Positions 34,367-45,050 of a stretch of 58,146 nt of DNA are shown here, piece after piece. The notes below the pieces were generated by a model that searched no databases, was not told the DNA's origin, and worked only from the letters and a program-made list of their open reading frames with translations. Each line of letters begins with the position of its first letter. Within the stretch, counting starts at the first letter, position 1. The translations under genes and the position numbers were made by a program. Origin of the DNA: an uncultured Clostridia bacterium (GTDB lineage: Bacteria > Bacillota > Clostridia > Oscillospirales > Oscillospiraceae); NCBI GenBank assembly GCA_945877515.1, contig CAMCSE010000004.1, positions 1 through 58,146 on the forward strand, written 5' to 3'.

Positions 34367-34370
34367 CCTG

Positions 34371-34398
34371 AAAAGCCGCGGCATATGCCGCGGCTTTT
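34371..34398 (+). terminator. Terminator of the DHHW-MBOAT locus
   Basis: AAAAGCCGCGGCA and complement around a TA loop, followed by TTTTT. Confidence 0.9.
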
Positions 34399-34485
34399 TA
34401 CAAATAATACCGTATTTCTACGTTTTCTTCAAAAAATGCGGTAAAATTTTGTGAAAATCGCGGGAAACGTTTCATGCCCTTACCA

Positions 34486-34514
34486 TTGAACCACCCGGAA
34501 AAAAACGATATAAT
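34486..34514 (+). promoter_or_regulatory. Promoter of the dCMP deaminase gene
   Basis: -35 TTGAAC (34486-34491), 17-bp spacer, consensus -10 TATAAT (34509-34514). Confidence 0.82.
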
Positions 34515-34552
34515 CAGGTAAAGTGAAGAATACCGTCGTAAGGAGAAACACC

Positions 34553-35038
34553 ATGGAACAGCGCATCAGTAAAGAGAACTACTATCTGAATATCGCCGAG
34601 ACCGTGCTGGAGCGGGCCACCTGCCTGCGGCGGGTGTTCGGCGCCATCATCGTCAAGAATGACGAGATCATCTCCACCGGCTATAACGGCGCGCCCCGTG
34701 GCCGCCGCAACTGTGTGGATATGGGCTTTTGCACCCGCGAGGCCATGAAGGTGCCCCGGGGCGAGCGGTACGAGCTGTGCCGCAGCGTCCACGCCGAGGC
34801 CAACGCCATCATCTCCGCTGCCCGGCGGGATATGGTGGGCGGAACGCTGTATCTGGTGGGCCGCAACGCCCAGACCGGCGAGCTGCTCCACGATGCCACC
34901 TCCTGCGCCATGTGCCGCCGCATGGTGATCAATGCGGGGCTTTCCAAGGTCATCATCCGCACCACCGCATCGGAATTTTCCGTGGTGGACGTGCAGGACT
35001 GGGTGAATTTGGAGGACGACGTACCGGATCTGCAGTAA
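34553..35038 (+). CDS. dCMP deaminase family protein (ComEB-like)
   Basis: 161-residue zinc deaminase from MEQRISKENYYLNIAETVLE (AAGGAG seven bases upstream). Zinc ligands: His80-Ala-Glu82 (SVHAEANAII) and Cys108/Cys111 (CAMCRRMV). Additional cysteines at 54 and 60 and the FGAIIVKNDEIISTGYNGAP motif match dCMP deaminase/ComEB, which supplies dUMP for thymidylate synthesis. Cytosolic. Followed after 80 bp by the cysteine desulfidase gene; it may be co-transcribed since no terminator is visible between them. Confidence 0.92.
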   Translation: MEQRISKENYYLNIAETVLERATCLRRVFGAIIVKNDEIISTGYNGAPRGRRNCVDMGFCTREAMKVPRGERYELCRSVHAEANAIISAARRDMVGGTLYLVGRNAQTGELLHDATSCAMCRRMVINAGLSKVIIRTTASEFSVVDVQDWVNLEDDVPDLQ

Positions 35039-35118
35039 AGAAAAAGTGGGATTGAGCGAAGCTATCCGGCACAAGCGCCGGGTAACAATATATCAAAGGA
35101 AATACAAAGGAGAATGTC

Positions 35119-36390
35119 ATGATGTTGAACGAAAAAACGATGGCCGCTTACACGGCTATCCTGCAGGAAGAGCTCCTGCTGGCCACAGGGTGTACAGAGC
35201 CCATCGCCGTCGCGTACTGTGCTGCCAAGTTGCGCGAGGTGCTGGGCGGAAAACCGGAAGAAGTGCTGGCTGAGGTCAGCGGCAACATCCTCAAGAACGT
35301 GAAATCCGTGGTCGTACCCAATACGGATGGCCGTCGCGGCATCGACGCTGCCATCGCGGTAGGTATTGTGGCCGGCGACGCGGACGCGGAATTGCAGGTG
35401 ATTGCCAACGTCACAGAAGATGACGTAGCCACCATTCAGGGCTATCTGGATGCCACACCCATTAAAGTCACCTGTCCCGAGACCCCCTGCCTGCTGGATA
35501 TCTTCCTGCATGGTAAACGGGACGGACACACCGCCTCGGTGCGGGTGGCCAACAACCATACCAACATCATCTACATGGAAAAGGACGGCGCCGTCCTGCT
35601 GGAAAAACCCCTGACCGCCAACGCGGAGGACAATTTGCAGGACAAGAGCGTTCTCAACGTAAAAGACATCATCACATTCGCCGAAACTGTACCGTTAACC
35701 ACTATTGAACCCATCATTGGCCGGCAGATCCGGTGCAACACCGCCATCGCCGAAGAGGGACTGCGCAACAGCTGGGGCGCCAACATCGGCTCCACCCTGC
35801 TGCTGACCGGGGACGACCCGGAGACCCAAGCCCGGGCATGGGCCGCCGCCGGCTCCGACGCCCGCATGAACGGCTGCGAGATGCCGGTGGTCATCTGCTC
35901 CGGCTCCGGCAATCAGGGCATCACCGCCTCCGTCCCCGTGTGGAAATACGGCAAGCTGACCGGAGCGGACGACGAAAAGATCCTGCGGGCCGTGTGCCTC
36001 AGCGACCTGATCACCATTCATCAGAAAACCGGCATCGGACGGCTCAGCGCCTACTGCGGCGCGGTGTCCGCCGGTGTGGGCGCCGGCTGCGGCATCGCGT
36101 GGCTGCGGGGCGCGGACTATGACGGCATCGCCCACACGCTGCAAAACGCGGTGGCCATGATCTCCGGCTGCATCTGCGACGGCGCCAAGGCCAGCTGTGC
36201 CAGCAAGATCGCCATGGGCGTGGAGTGCGGTATTCTGGGCTATAACATGTACCGCACCGGCAACAACTTCCGTCCCGGCGACGGCATCATGGGCGCGGAT
36301 GTGGAGGACACCGTCCACAATGTGGGCGTGCTGGCCGCGCAGGGTATGCGAGAGACTGACCGTGTCATCCTGAAGATCATGACGGAGTAA
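35119..36390 (+). CDS. L-cysteine desulfidase / L-serine dehydratase alpha-like (UPF0597, CyuA-type)
   Basis: 423 residues, cytosolic. Family features: N-terminal LLLATGCTEPIAVAYCAAKL, SGSGNQGITASVPVWKYG, SAYCGAVSAGVGAGCGIAWL and GCICDGAKASCASKIAMGVE. Conserved cysteines are positioned as in the [4Fe-4S] enzymes that degrade L-cysteine to pyruvate, sulfide and ammonia. CyuA is the E. coli name; no cysteine transporter gene is beside it, so I leave the symbol open. AAAGGAG precedes the double ATG. RidA at 26777 would quench enamines made by such a reaction, but the genes are distant. Confidence 0.9.
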   Translation: MMLNEKTMAAYTAILQEELLLATGCTEPIAVAYCAAKLREVLGGKPEEVLAEVSGNILKNVKSVVVPNTDGRRGIDAAIAVGIVAGDADAELQVIANVTEDDVATIQGYLDATPIKVTCPETPCLLDIFLHGKRDGHTASVRVANNHTNIIYMEKDGAVLLEKPLTANAEDNLQDKSVLNVKDIITFAETVPLTTIEPIIGRQIRCNTAIAEEGLRNSWGANIGSTLLLTGDDPETQARAWAAAGSDARMNGCEMPVVICSGSGNQGITASVPVWKYGKLTGADDEKILRAVCLSDLITIHQKTGIGRLSAYCGAVSAGVGAGCGIAWLRGADYDGIAHTLQNAVAMISGCICDGAKASCASKIAMGVECGILGYNMYRTGNNFRPGDGIMGADVEDTVHNVGVLAAQGMRETDRVILKIMTE

Positions 36391-36399
36391 GAGGTATCC

Positions 36400-36428
36400 G
36401 AGGCGGCCCGAAAACGGGCCGCCTTTCC
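36400..36428 (+). terminator. Terminator of the cysteine desulfidase gene
   Basis: Eleven-base arms (AGGCGGCCCG type and complement) around AAAA, then CTTTCCCTT. Confidence 0.8.
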
Positions 36429-36503
36429 CTTATCAGAGTCGAAAATGGGGGGAAAGACGGTACATAAACACCCTTTTTAAGGCGGTTTTTTCCGGAAAAC
36501 CCC

Positions 36504-36532
36504 TTGCAATTGCTGTATTCATATGGTAAAAT
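36504..36532 (+). promoter_or_regulatory. Promoter of the rimP-to-ribF operon
   Basis: -35 TTGCAA (36504-36509), 17-bp spacer, -10 TAAAAT (36527-36532), 114 bp upstream of rimP. Confidence 0.75.
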
Positions 36533-36557
36533 ACCACATGGTAGTATGTGTTGACTG

Positions 36558-36584
36558 AGAGTGGACGTTTCGTCCGCTCTTTTT
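36558..36584 (+). promoter_or_regulatory. Leader terminator-like hairpin (attenuator) before rimP
   Basis: AGAGTGGACG and CGTCCGCTCT (one G-T pair) around TTT, followed by TTTTGTTG. It lies between the promoter and rimP, so it must be read through; this suggests attenuation, possibly by NusA itself (inference). Confidence 0.6.
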
Positions 36585-36645
36585 GTTGAGCAAAATCCGT
36601 TTCTTAAAAATCGGAAATCGTAAGGAAAATGAAGCGAGGAACGCT

Positions 36646-37104
36646 ATGAAAAAAGTCACCGACATCGTGTGGGAGCTGGCGGAGCCTGTGGCAAAGGAAA
36701 ACGGCTGTGAGCTGTGGGACGTGGAGTACGTCCGTGAGGCCGGCCAGTGGTATCTGCGGCTGTATCTGGATAAGGAGGGCGGCGTGGACATTCTGGACTG
36801 CGAAGCCGTCAGCCGGAAGGTCAGCGACCTGCTGGACGAGGTGGACCCCATTGAATCCAGCTATATGTTCGAGGTGTCCTCCGCCGGAGCGGAACGGCAG
36901 CTGAAGCGGCCCTCCGACTTCAAGCGCTTCATGGGAAGCTCCGTGCTGGTAAAGACCTACAAGAACCGGGACGGCCGCAAGGAATTTGCCGGTATTCTGG
37001 CCGGCTATGAGGACGGCGCCGTGCTGCTGGATATGGGCGGTCAGGCTCCGGTACGGTTTGAAAAGGCCGAGGTGGCGCTGGTGCGCCTGCGGGTGGAATT
37101 TTAA
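36646..37104 (+). CDS. rimP: Ribosome maturation factor RimP
   Basis: 152 residues from MKKVTDIVWELAEPVAKENG; GAGG lies eight bases upstream. Needed for 30S subunit maturation. Motifs: CELWDVEYVREAGQWYLRLY, GGVDILDCEAVSRKVSDLLD and EVSSAGAERQLKRPSDFKRF (the SPG-D region reads SSAGAERQLK), then a C-terminal SH3-like barrel. First gene of the translation-factor operon. Confidence 0.95.
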   Translation: MKKVTDIVWELAEPVAKENGCELWDVEYVREAGQWYLRLYLDKEGGVDILDCEAVSRKVSDLLDEVDPIESSYMFEVSSAGAERQLKRPSDFKRFMGSSVLVKTYKNRDGRKEFAGILAGYEDGAVLLDMGGQAPVRFEKAEVALVRLRVEF

Positions 37105-37142
37105 GAACAAGTTTCGTTTAAGATAGTGAGGAGAACAAGACC

Positions 37143-38201
37143 ATGAAATGTGATGAGATTTTTGCGGCGCTGGCTATGCTGGAGAAGGAACGGGGGATTC
37201 CTCAGAACTTCATGATGGGCAAGATTATTCAGGCCCTGACCACCGCCTATAAGCGGGATCACGAGGGCGTGGAGAACGTGATCGTGGACGTGGACGAGGA
37301 AAAGCACGACCTGCGGATGTATGTGCAGAAGGAGATTGTGGAAGAGGTGGAGAATCCCGGCACCGAGATCTCGCTGGAGGAAGCCCGTCGGCTCAGTGCC
37401 AAGAACGAGCTGGGTGGCGTGGTGAACCTGCCGGTGGAAAACGTGGAATTCGGCCGCATTGCCGCCGGCAACGGCAAGCAGGTCATCATTCAGGGCCTGC
37501 GGGAAGCCGAACACGGCATGATCTATGACGAGTGGGGCTCCAAGCAGCACGAGATCCTGACCGGTACCGTGGTGCGCATCGACCCCCGCAACGGCAACGT
37601 GATCCTGAAAATTGGCTCCGGCAACGAGAGTACCGAGGCCGTGCTGACCCAGAATGAGCAGGTGTCCGGCGAGACGCTGACCGAGGGCCAGATGGTGAAG
37701 GTTTATCTGGTGGAGGTCCGCCGCACCACCCGCGGCCCGCAGGTGCTGATCTCCCGCACCCACCCCGGTCTGGTGAAGCGGCTGTTTGAACTGGAGGTGC
37801 CCGAGATCTACGACGGCACGGTGGAGATCCGCTCCATCGCCCGTGAGGCGGGCAACCGCACCAAGATGGCCGTCTGGTCCGAGGATGAGAACATCGACCC
37901 CATCGGCGCCTGCGTCGGTCCCCGCGGCCAGCGGGTCAACGCCATCGTGGAGGAGCTGCGGGGTGAGAAGATCGACATTATCAAGTACAGCGAGGATCCG
38001 GCGGAGTTCATTGCCGCCGCGCTGGCGCCCGCCGACGTGCTGGAGGTGCGTCTGGCGTCTGAGGGCAAGGCCTGCCGCGTCATCGTGCCTGACGACCAGC
38101 TGAGTCTGGCCATCGGCAAGGAGGGCCAGAACGCCCGCCTGGCCGCCCGGCTGACCAGCTATAAGATCGACATCAAGCCCGCTTCTCACAGCGAGGACTG
38201 A
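37143..38201 (+). CDS. nusA: Transcription termination/antitermination factor NusA
   Basis: 352 residues, the short Firmicute form without the acidic C-terminal repeats. Order: NusA N-domain (about 1-125), S1 domain (about 130-200, GTVVRIDPRNGNVILKIG), KH1 and KH2 (RSIAREAGNRTKMAVWSEDE; GACVGPRGQRVNAIVEELRG; DDQLSLAIGKEGQNARLAAR). It binds RNA polymerase and nascent RNA. TGAGGAG lies nine bases before the ATG. Downstream of rimP as in most Firmicutes; may regulate its own operon through the leader hairpin. Confidence 0.97.
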   Translation: MKCDEIFAALAMLEKERGIPQNFMMGKIIQALTTAYKRDHEGVENVIVDVDEEKHDLRMYVQKEIVEEVENPGTEISLEEARRLSAKNELGGVVNLPVENVEFGRIAAGNGKQVIIQGLREAEHGMIYDEWGSKQHEILTGTVVRIDPRNGNVILKIGSGNESTEAVLTQNEQVSGETLTEGQMVKVYLVEVRRTTRGPQVLISRTHPGLVKRLFELEVPEIYDGTVEIRSIAREAGNRTKMAVWSEDENIDPIGACVGPRGQRVNAIVEELRGEKIDIIKYSEDPAEFIAAALAPADVLEVRLASEGKACRVIVPDDQLSLAIGKEGQNARLAARLTSYKIDIKPASHSED

Positions 38202-38223
38202 TTATAACAAGGAGGTGGCCGGT

Positions 38224-38502
38224 ATGGCTGTCAAACCCCGGAAGATCCCGCAGCGCCAGTGTGTCGGCTGCCGCGAGATGAAGGATAAAAAGGAACTGCT
38301 GCGGGTGGTGCGTACCCCGGAGGGCGATATCCAACTGGACGGACGGGGGAAGGCCTCCGGACGGGGCGCGTATGTGTGTCCCAACGTGACGTGCCTGAAA
38401 AAGGCCCGCAAGTCCAAGGCGCTGGAGCGGGCGCTGGATACCCCCATCCCCGAAGCGGTCTATGACGCGCTGGAGGCGCAGATGGGGGGCGGCGAAGGAT
38501 GA
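38224..38502 (+). CDS. ylxR: YlxR family RNA-binding protein
   Basis: 92 residues from MAVKPRKIPQRQCVGCREMK, with AAGGAGG eight bases upstream. The GRGAYVCPNVTCLKKARKSK motif is typical. In Bacillus this small protein (RnpM) binds the RNase P RNA and modulates RNase P; this assignment is from the family. Its stop codon overlaps the ylxQ start (ATGA). Confidence 0.93.
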   Translation: MAVKPRKIPQRQCVGCREMKDKKELLRVVRTPEGDIQLDGRGKASGRGAYVCPNVTCLKKARKSKALERALDTPIPEAVYDALEAQMGGGEG

Positions 38503-39134
38503 TCGGGCAGATGCTGTCCATGCTGGGCCTTGCCAAAAAGGCGGGCCGGGTGGAGATCGGAGAGGAACCGGTAGGCGCTGCCGCCCGGGCGAAAAAGGCA
38601 CGGGTGATTTTGGTGGCGCAGGATGCCGGACCCTCCTCCCAGCGCAGGGCTTTCTCCTTTGCCGAGACGGGCACGTGCCTGTGCCTGGCCGTCCCGGCGG
38701 ATAAGGACGCGCTGGGCCGGGCGTTGGGCCGCACCAGTGTGGCCATGTGCGCCGTAACGGAGATCGGCTTTGCCGGGGCGGTGGTGAAAAAGCTGGCCGC
38801 CATGGATCCGGAGCGCTACGGCGCGGCGGCGGCACAGCTGGACGGAAAGGCCCAGCGGGCCATGGAGCGCCGGGCGGAGCAGCTGCGGCACGAGAAGAAC
38901 CTGCGGCAGGGGAAACGGCGTATCCACAGCGATAAGCCCCCGGAAGTTCCGGCGGCGCCGACGGGGAAACCGCCCCGACAGGCAAGAGCGCCGGAAGCCG
39001 GCGTCAGGCGGCCCGGTCAGCGGGCCGGAAAGCCGTCCGGTACACGGCAAAGACCCCCAAGGGAGGATCGTTTTGCCGGCTCACTGCCGGTGAAGCGGGG
39101 CAAGGGCAGCCGGAAGAAATCCGGCCGGCAGTAA
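38499..39134 (+). CDS. L7Ae/YlxQ family ribosomal-type protein with long basic tail
   Basis: 211 residues. Residues 1-100 are the L7Ae/L30e fold of YlxQ ([60 protein letters not shown]). From about 110 to 211 there is a disordered, very basic, proline-rich tail (rich in Lys, Arg, Pro, ending [11 protein letters not shown]). YlxQ proteins are normally about 100 residues, so the tail roughly doubles the size and is likely an RNA-binding extension. Coupled to ylxR upstream; infB follows after 58 bp. Confidence 0.88.
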   Translation: MIGQMLSMLGLAKKAGRVEIGEEPVGAAARAKKARVILVAQDAGPSSQRRAFSFAETGTCLCLAVPADKDALGRALGRTSVAMCAVTEIGFAGAVVKKLAAMDPERYGAAAAQLDGKAQRAMERRAEQLRHEKNLRQGKRRIHSDKPPEVPAAPTGKPPRQARAPEAGVRRPGQRAGKPSGTRQRPPREDRFAGSLPVKRGKGSRKKSGRQ

Positions 39135-39192
39135 CACGAACACACACGGAGCGCTTCGACGCGCCGTTGACTTAAGATGGAGGTGGCTTTAT

Positions 39193-41541
<2,349 letters not shown>

Positions 41542-41629
41542 ACGATTCTGCCGCATAATCTTGTGATTTTGCGGCAAAGGAGATCGCGGCCGCCTGCGGG
41601 CGGCGAACTCTGCGAGGCTACTGTTACGA

Positions 41630-41658
41630 GGGGCGGGCGTTTCGCCCGCCCCTGTTTT
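41630..41658 (+). promoter_or_regulatory. GC-rich hairpin between infB and rbfA
   Basis: Arms of AGGGGCGGGCG type and complement around TTT, followed by GTTTTCG. Terminator-like, but inside an operon whose next gene starts 18 bp later; likely a processing or attenuation site. Confidence 0.5.
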
Positions 41659-41676
41659 CGCGAAAGGAGCGTTTTT

Positions 41677-42060
41677 ATGGCATCCAACCGTATTGGACGC
41701 ATCAACGAAGAGATCCAGCGGGAGCTGTCCGGCCTGCTGCGCACGGTGAAGGATCCCCGGGTGGCGGACGCCATGCTGACCATCACCCATGTGGACACCA
41801 CCAGCGACCTGCGGTACAGCCGTATCTATATCAGCGCCTTGGACCGCACCCACGAGAAGGACCTGATGCGGGGCCTGAAGTCCGCCGGCGGCTATCTGCG
41901 CCATGAACTGGGCCAGCGCCTGCAGCTGCGCTATACGCCGGAGCTGCAGTTCTTCGCCGACGATTCCATTGCCCACGGAGCGCACATTCTGGATATGCTG
42001 CACCATGTCAAGCCCGCCAATCCCGCCAACGCGGACATCGTGCTGCCGGAGGATAGGTGA
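41677..42060 (+). CDS. rbfA: Ribosome-binding factor A
   Basis: 127 residues from MASNRIGRINEEIQRELSGL; AAAGGAG precedes the ATG. KH-fold protein for 16S 5' end maturation (DPRVADAMLTITHVDTTSDL, YSRIYISAL, LRHELGQRLQLRYTPELQFF). Length normal. The nrnA start lies 2 bp after its stop codon. Confidence 0.96.
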   Translation: MASNRIGRINEEIQRELSGLLRTVKDPRVADAMLTITHVDTTSDLRYSRIYISALDRTHEKDLMRGLKSAGGYLRHELGQRLQLRYTPELQFFADDSIAHGAHILDMLHHVKPANPANADIVLPEDR

Positions 42061-42061
42061 G

Positions 42062-43018
42062 ATGGAACGACCGATCCTGACTGCCCGGGAGGCCGCCGGA
42101 TATCTGGACGCGCTGGACAACGTGCTGCTGCTGACCCATGTGCGGCCGGACGGCGACACCATTGGCAGCGCCGCGGCCTTGTGCGCCGCACTGCGCCGGT
42201 GCGGCCGCACGGCGTATCTGCTGCCCAATCCGGAGATCACCGCCACCTATGCCCCCTACGCCGCCCCCTACTGGGCCCCGGAGGGCTGGGAGGGGGACCA
42301 TGTGGTCAGTGTGGATATTGCCGATGTGAGCCTGCTGCCGGAGAACGCCAAGCCTTACGCCGGGCGCATCGAGCTGGCCATCGACCACCATCCGTCCCAT
42401 GGCTTCTTTGCCCGCAACACCTGTCTGGAGGCGGACAGCGCCGCCTGCGGCGAGGTGGTCTATGAGATCATCTCCCATCTGACGGCGCTGACGCCGGAGA
42501 TCGCACTGCCGCTGTATGTGGCGGTCAGCACCGACTGCGGCGGCTTTCAGTACGGCAACACCACCGCCCGCACCCACCGCATCGCGGCGGCCCTGATGGA
42601 GGTGGTGGACGTGGCGGCGGTGAACAAAACGCTGTTCCGCACCAAGAGCCGGGTGCGGCTGGCCCTGGAATCCCGCATGGTGGCGGAAATGCAGCTGTTT
42701 GACCGTGAGCGTGTGGTGGTGATGACTATCCCCCTGTCGCTGCGGCAGGAGATGCAGGCCACCGACGCGGATATTGAGGAATTGAGCGCCCTGCCCGCAC
42801 TGGTGGAGGGCACCGACTGCGGCGTGACCCTGCGGGAGCTGCGGCCCGGCGCCGTGAAGGTGTCGGTACGCTCCGGCCCCCGGGTAGACGCCTGTGCGCT
42901 GTGCCGGGAGCTGGGCGGCGGAGGCCATCACGCCGCTGCCGGCGCCACCGTGAACGGTACGCTGGACGAGGCGCGTATGGCCGTTCTGGCGGCGTACCGG
43001 AAGGTTACGGGAGCGTAA
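42062..43018 (+). CDS. nrnA: Bifunctional oligoribonuclease / pAp phosphatase NrnA-type DHH phosphoesterase
   Basis: 318 residues from MERPILTAREAAGYLDALDN; GGAGG lies about ten bases upstream inside rbfA. DHH domain: LLTHVRPDGDTIGSAAALCA, VSVDIADVSLL, ELAIDHHPSHGFFA. DHHA1 domain: ELGGGGHHAAAGATVNG. Degrades nano-RNA and adenosine 3',5'-bisphosphate. The position after rbfA and before truB is the usual Firmicute order. Confidence 0.93.
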   Translation: MERPILTAREAAGYLDALDNVLLLTHVRPDGDTIGSAAALCAALRRCGRTAYLLPNPEITATYAPYAAPYWAPEGWEGDHVVSVDIADVSLLPENAKPYAGRIELAIDHHPSHGFFARNTCLEADSAACGEVVYEIISHLTALTPEIALPLYVAVSTDCGGFQYGNTTARTHRIAAALMEVVDVAAVNKTLFRTKSRVRLALESRMVAEMQLFDRERVVVMTIPLSLRQEMQATDADIEELSALPALVEGTDCGVTLRELRPGAVKVSVRSGPRVDACALCRELGGGGHHAAAGATVNGTLDEARMAVLAAYRKVTGA

Positions 43019-43060
43019 CGTCAGCGCTTTCACGCAAGAAGAGGTCGTAAGGAGACGCCT

Positions 43061-43930
43061 ATGGCCAACGGAATCATCATCATCGACAAGCCTGCGGATT
43101 GGACGTCCATGGATGTGTGCGCCAAGCTGCGGGGCATTCTGAAAACAAAAAAGGTGGGCCACGCCGGGACGCTGGACCCCATGGCGACAGGAGTGCTTCC
43201 CGTTTTTGTGGGACGGGCCACACGAGGCGTTTCCTTTGCCGAGAGCGGCGAAAAGGAGTACGTCGCCACGCTGCGGCTGGGCCTTGTCACCGACACGCAG
43301 GACGTTTCCGGACGCGTGCTGGAGGAGCATCCCGCCGCCGTGACGGCATCCGAGGTGGCTGCCGCGCTGCCGCGGTTTACCGGCGACATCCTGCAAATAC
43401 CGCCTATGTACTCCGCCATCAAGGTCAACGGCCAGAAGCTGTACGATCTGGCACGGCAGGGCCGGGAGGTGGAGCGCAGGCCCCGCGCCGTCACCATCTT
43501 TGCACTGGAACTGGTGCAGCAGCTGTCGCCCACCGACTTTCAGCTGCGGATCCGCTGCTCCAAGGGCACCTATATCCGTACTCTGTGCCACGATCTGGGA
43601 CAGCTTCTGGGCTGCGGCGGCTGCATGGCCGCGCTGCGGCGCACCATGGCGGCGGGCTATACCCTGGCGGAAAGCCACACATTGGAGGAGGTGCAGGCCC
43701 GGGGCGAGTCGCTGCTGCAGCCTGTGGACACCCTGTTCCGGCAATACGGCACCTATCACATTTCCCATCCGCGCCTGGAGCAGCTGTGCCGCAACGGCAA
43801 CGCCTTCACCGTGAAAGAACCGCCGGCAGACGGCTTATACCGGGTATACGGCATGGAAGGGGACTTCCTGTGCCTGAGCCGGCTGGAAAACGGACGGATG
43901 ACGTCCATCAAGAACTTTTTTGGAGCGTAA
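43061..43930 (+). CDS. truB: tRNA pseudouridine(55) synthase TruB
   Basis: 289 residues. [20 protein letters not shown], then [20 protein letters not shown] with catalytic Asp39, [40 protein letters not shown], and [20 protein letters not shown] are diagnostic. The C-terminal PUA-like part is short, as in Firmicutes. AAGGAG precedes the ATG. Three bases separate it from ribF. Confidence 0.97.
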   Translation: MANGIIIIDKPADWTSMDVCAKLRGILKTKKVGHAGTLDPMATGVLPVFVGRATRGVSFAESGEKEYVATLRLGLVTDTQDVSGRVLEEHPAAVTASEVAAALPRFTGDILQIPPMYSAIKVNGQKLYDLARQGREVERRPRAVTIFALELVQQLSPTDFQLRIRCSKGTYIRTLCHDLGQLLGCGGCMAALRRTMAAGYTLAESHTLEEVQARGESLLQPVDTLFRQYGTYHISHPRLEQLCRNGNAFTVKEPPADGLYRVYGMEGDFLCLSRLENGRMTSIKNFFGA

Positions 43931-43933
43931 ACT

Positions 43934-44839
43934 ATGAAGCCTACCGTGATCGCATTGGGATTTTTTGACGGCGTACACCGGGGACACGGCGCGCTGCTGC
44001 GCCGCACCGCAGAGGTGGCATGCCGGCTGAACGCCACGCCTGCCGCCTTTACCTTTGACCGACCGCCCAAGGAGGTGGTGACGGGCAAACCGGTGCCGCT
44101 GATCAACTCCACTCAGGAGCGGCGGGAGCTGATGGAGCGGCTGTACGGCATTCAGCGGGTGATCGTGGCGCCCTTTGACCACGGGATGATGACCATGAGC
44201 TGGGAGGATTTCATCACCAAACTGCTGGTGGAGACCTACGGCGCCGTGCATCTGGTGGCGGGCCACGACTACCGCTTCGGCCACAAAAACGCCGGAACGC
44301 CGGAGCTGCTGCAGGAAAAGTGCCGTCAGCTGGGGCTGGGCTGTGACATCATTCCCAAGGTGGAATACGACGGCATTACCGTCAGCTCCACCTATATCCG
44401 CCAGCTGGTGGAGAGCGGACAGGTGGAGCGGGCCGCGGAATTTCTGGGACACCGCCACTGCTTGAGCCAGACGGTGGCCCATGGGTTCCGGTTTGGCCGC
44501 ACCATCGGCATCCCCACCATCAATTTCACCGTGCCGGACCATGTGCTGGTGCCGGAACGGGGCGTGTATATCACCCGCGCCTATCTGCCTGACGGCAGCA
44601 GCATTGCCGGCGTGACCAATGTGGGCACCCGCCCTACCGTCAGCGACAGCAGCAAGGTGTCCATCGAGACCTTTTTGCTGGATTTTGACGGCGACCTGTA
44701 CGGCAAGCGCATCCGGCTGGAGTTTTGCCGCCGTCTGCGGGAGGAGAAGAAATTTGACTCCCCGCAGCAGCTGAAAGACGAGGTCGAAAAAAACATTGCT
44801 CAGGCCCGGGCCTATTTTCGGGAAACAGGAGAGGCATAA
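43934..44839 (+). CDS. ribF: Bifunctional riboflavin kinase / FAD synthetase
   Basis: 301 residues. The N-terminal FAD synthetase half has VIALGFFDGVHRGHGALLRR (nucleotidyl-transferase motif) and HLVAGHDYRFGHKNAG; the C-terminal flavokinase half has FGRTIGIPTINFTVPDHVL, GVTNVGTRPTVSDSSKVSIE and FLLDFDGDLYGKRIRLEFCR. Makes FMN and FAD from riboflavin. Last gene of the operon; its TAA stop lies inside the left arm of an inverted repeat. Confidence 0.96.
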   Translation: MKPTVIALGFFDGVHRGHGALLRRTAEVACRLNATPAAFTFDRPPKEVVTGKPVPLINSTQERRELMERLYGIQRVIVAPFDHGMMTMSWEDFITKLLVETYGAVHLVAGHDYRFGHKNAGTPELLQEKCRQLGLGCDIIPKVEYDGITVSSTYIRQLVESGQVERAAEFLGHRHCLSQTVAHGFRFGRTIGIPTINFTVPDHVLVPERGVYITRAYLPDGSSIAGVTNVGTRPTVSDSSKVSIETFLLDFDGDLYGKRIRLEFCRRLREEKKFDSPQQLKDEVEKNIAQARAYFRETGEA

Positions 44840-44880
44840 CAAACATCCCCCAGGAGTTGGCTCCTGTGGGATGTTTGTTA
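44837..44880 (+). terminator. Long inverted repeat overlapping the ribF stop codon
   Basis: TAACAAACATCCC pairs with GGGATGTTTGTTA and an inner CAGGAG/CTCCTG stem. The T tail is weak. Probably the first of two operon terminators. Confidence 0.6.
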
Positions 44881-44927
44881 TGCGCCGCGTTGAGCGCATA
44901 CCTGTATGTTGAAATTTCTTTGTTCTT

Positions 44928-44967
44928 CCCTCTGTATTTTGCAAAAAATGCAGAGGGGCTTTTATTT
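44928..44967 (+). terminator. Rho-independent terminator of the rimP-ribF operon
   Basis: CCCTCTGTATTTT and AAAATGCAGAGGG (one G-T pair) followed by GCTTTTATTT. Confidence 0.85.
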
Positions 44968-44969
44968 CC

Positions 44970-45001
44970 CGACGAAATGTGAGGGCCTTTTTTCGTACAA
45001 T
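44970..45001 (+). promoter_or_regulatory. Candidate spoIIE promoter with Spo0A-box-like element
   Basis: -10-like TACAAT at 44996-45001 with no good -35 at 17 bp. About 20 bp upstream is CGACGAA, one mismatch from the 0A-box TGNCGAA. In Bacillus spoIIE, Spo0A boxes overlap an odd -35 region in the same way; here it is a weak match. Confidence 0.35.
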
Positions 45002-45050
45002 AGGTCGTGTGAAAGCCGCCCTGTCAGCAGGGCGAAGGGAGGGAGAGCGC

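Noticed and set aside
31697-34384. 895-codon minus-strand open frame over the DHHW and MBOAT genes
   Set aside because: High-GC shadow with Gln/Gly/His-rich composition; the plus-strand genes have clear families and ribosome binding sites.
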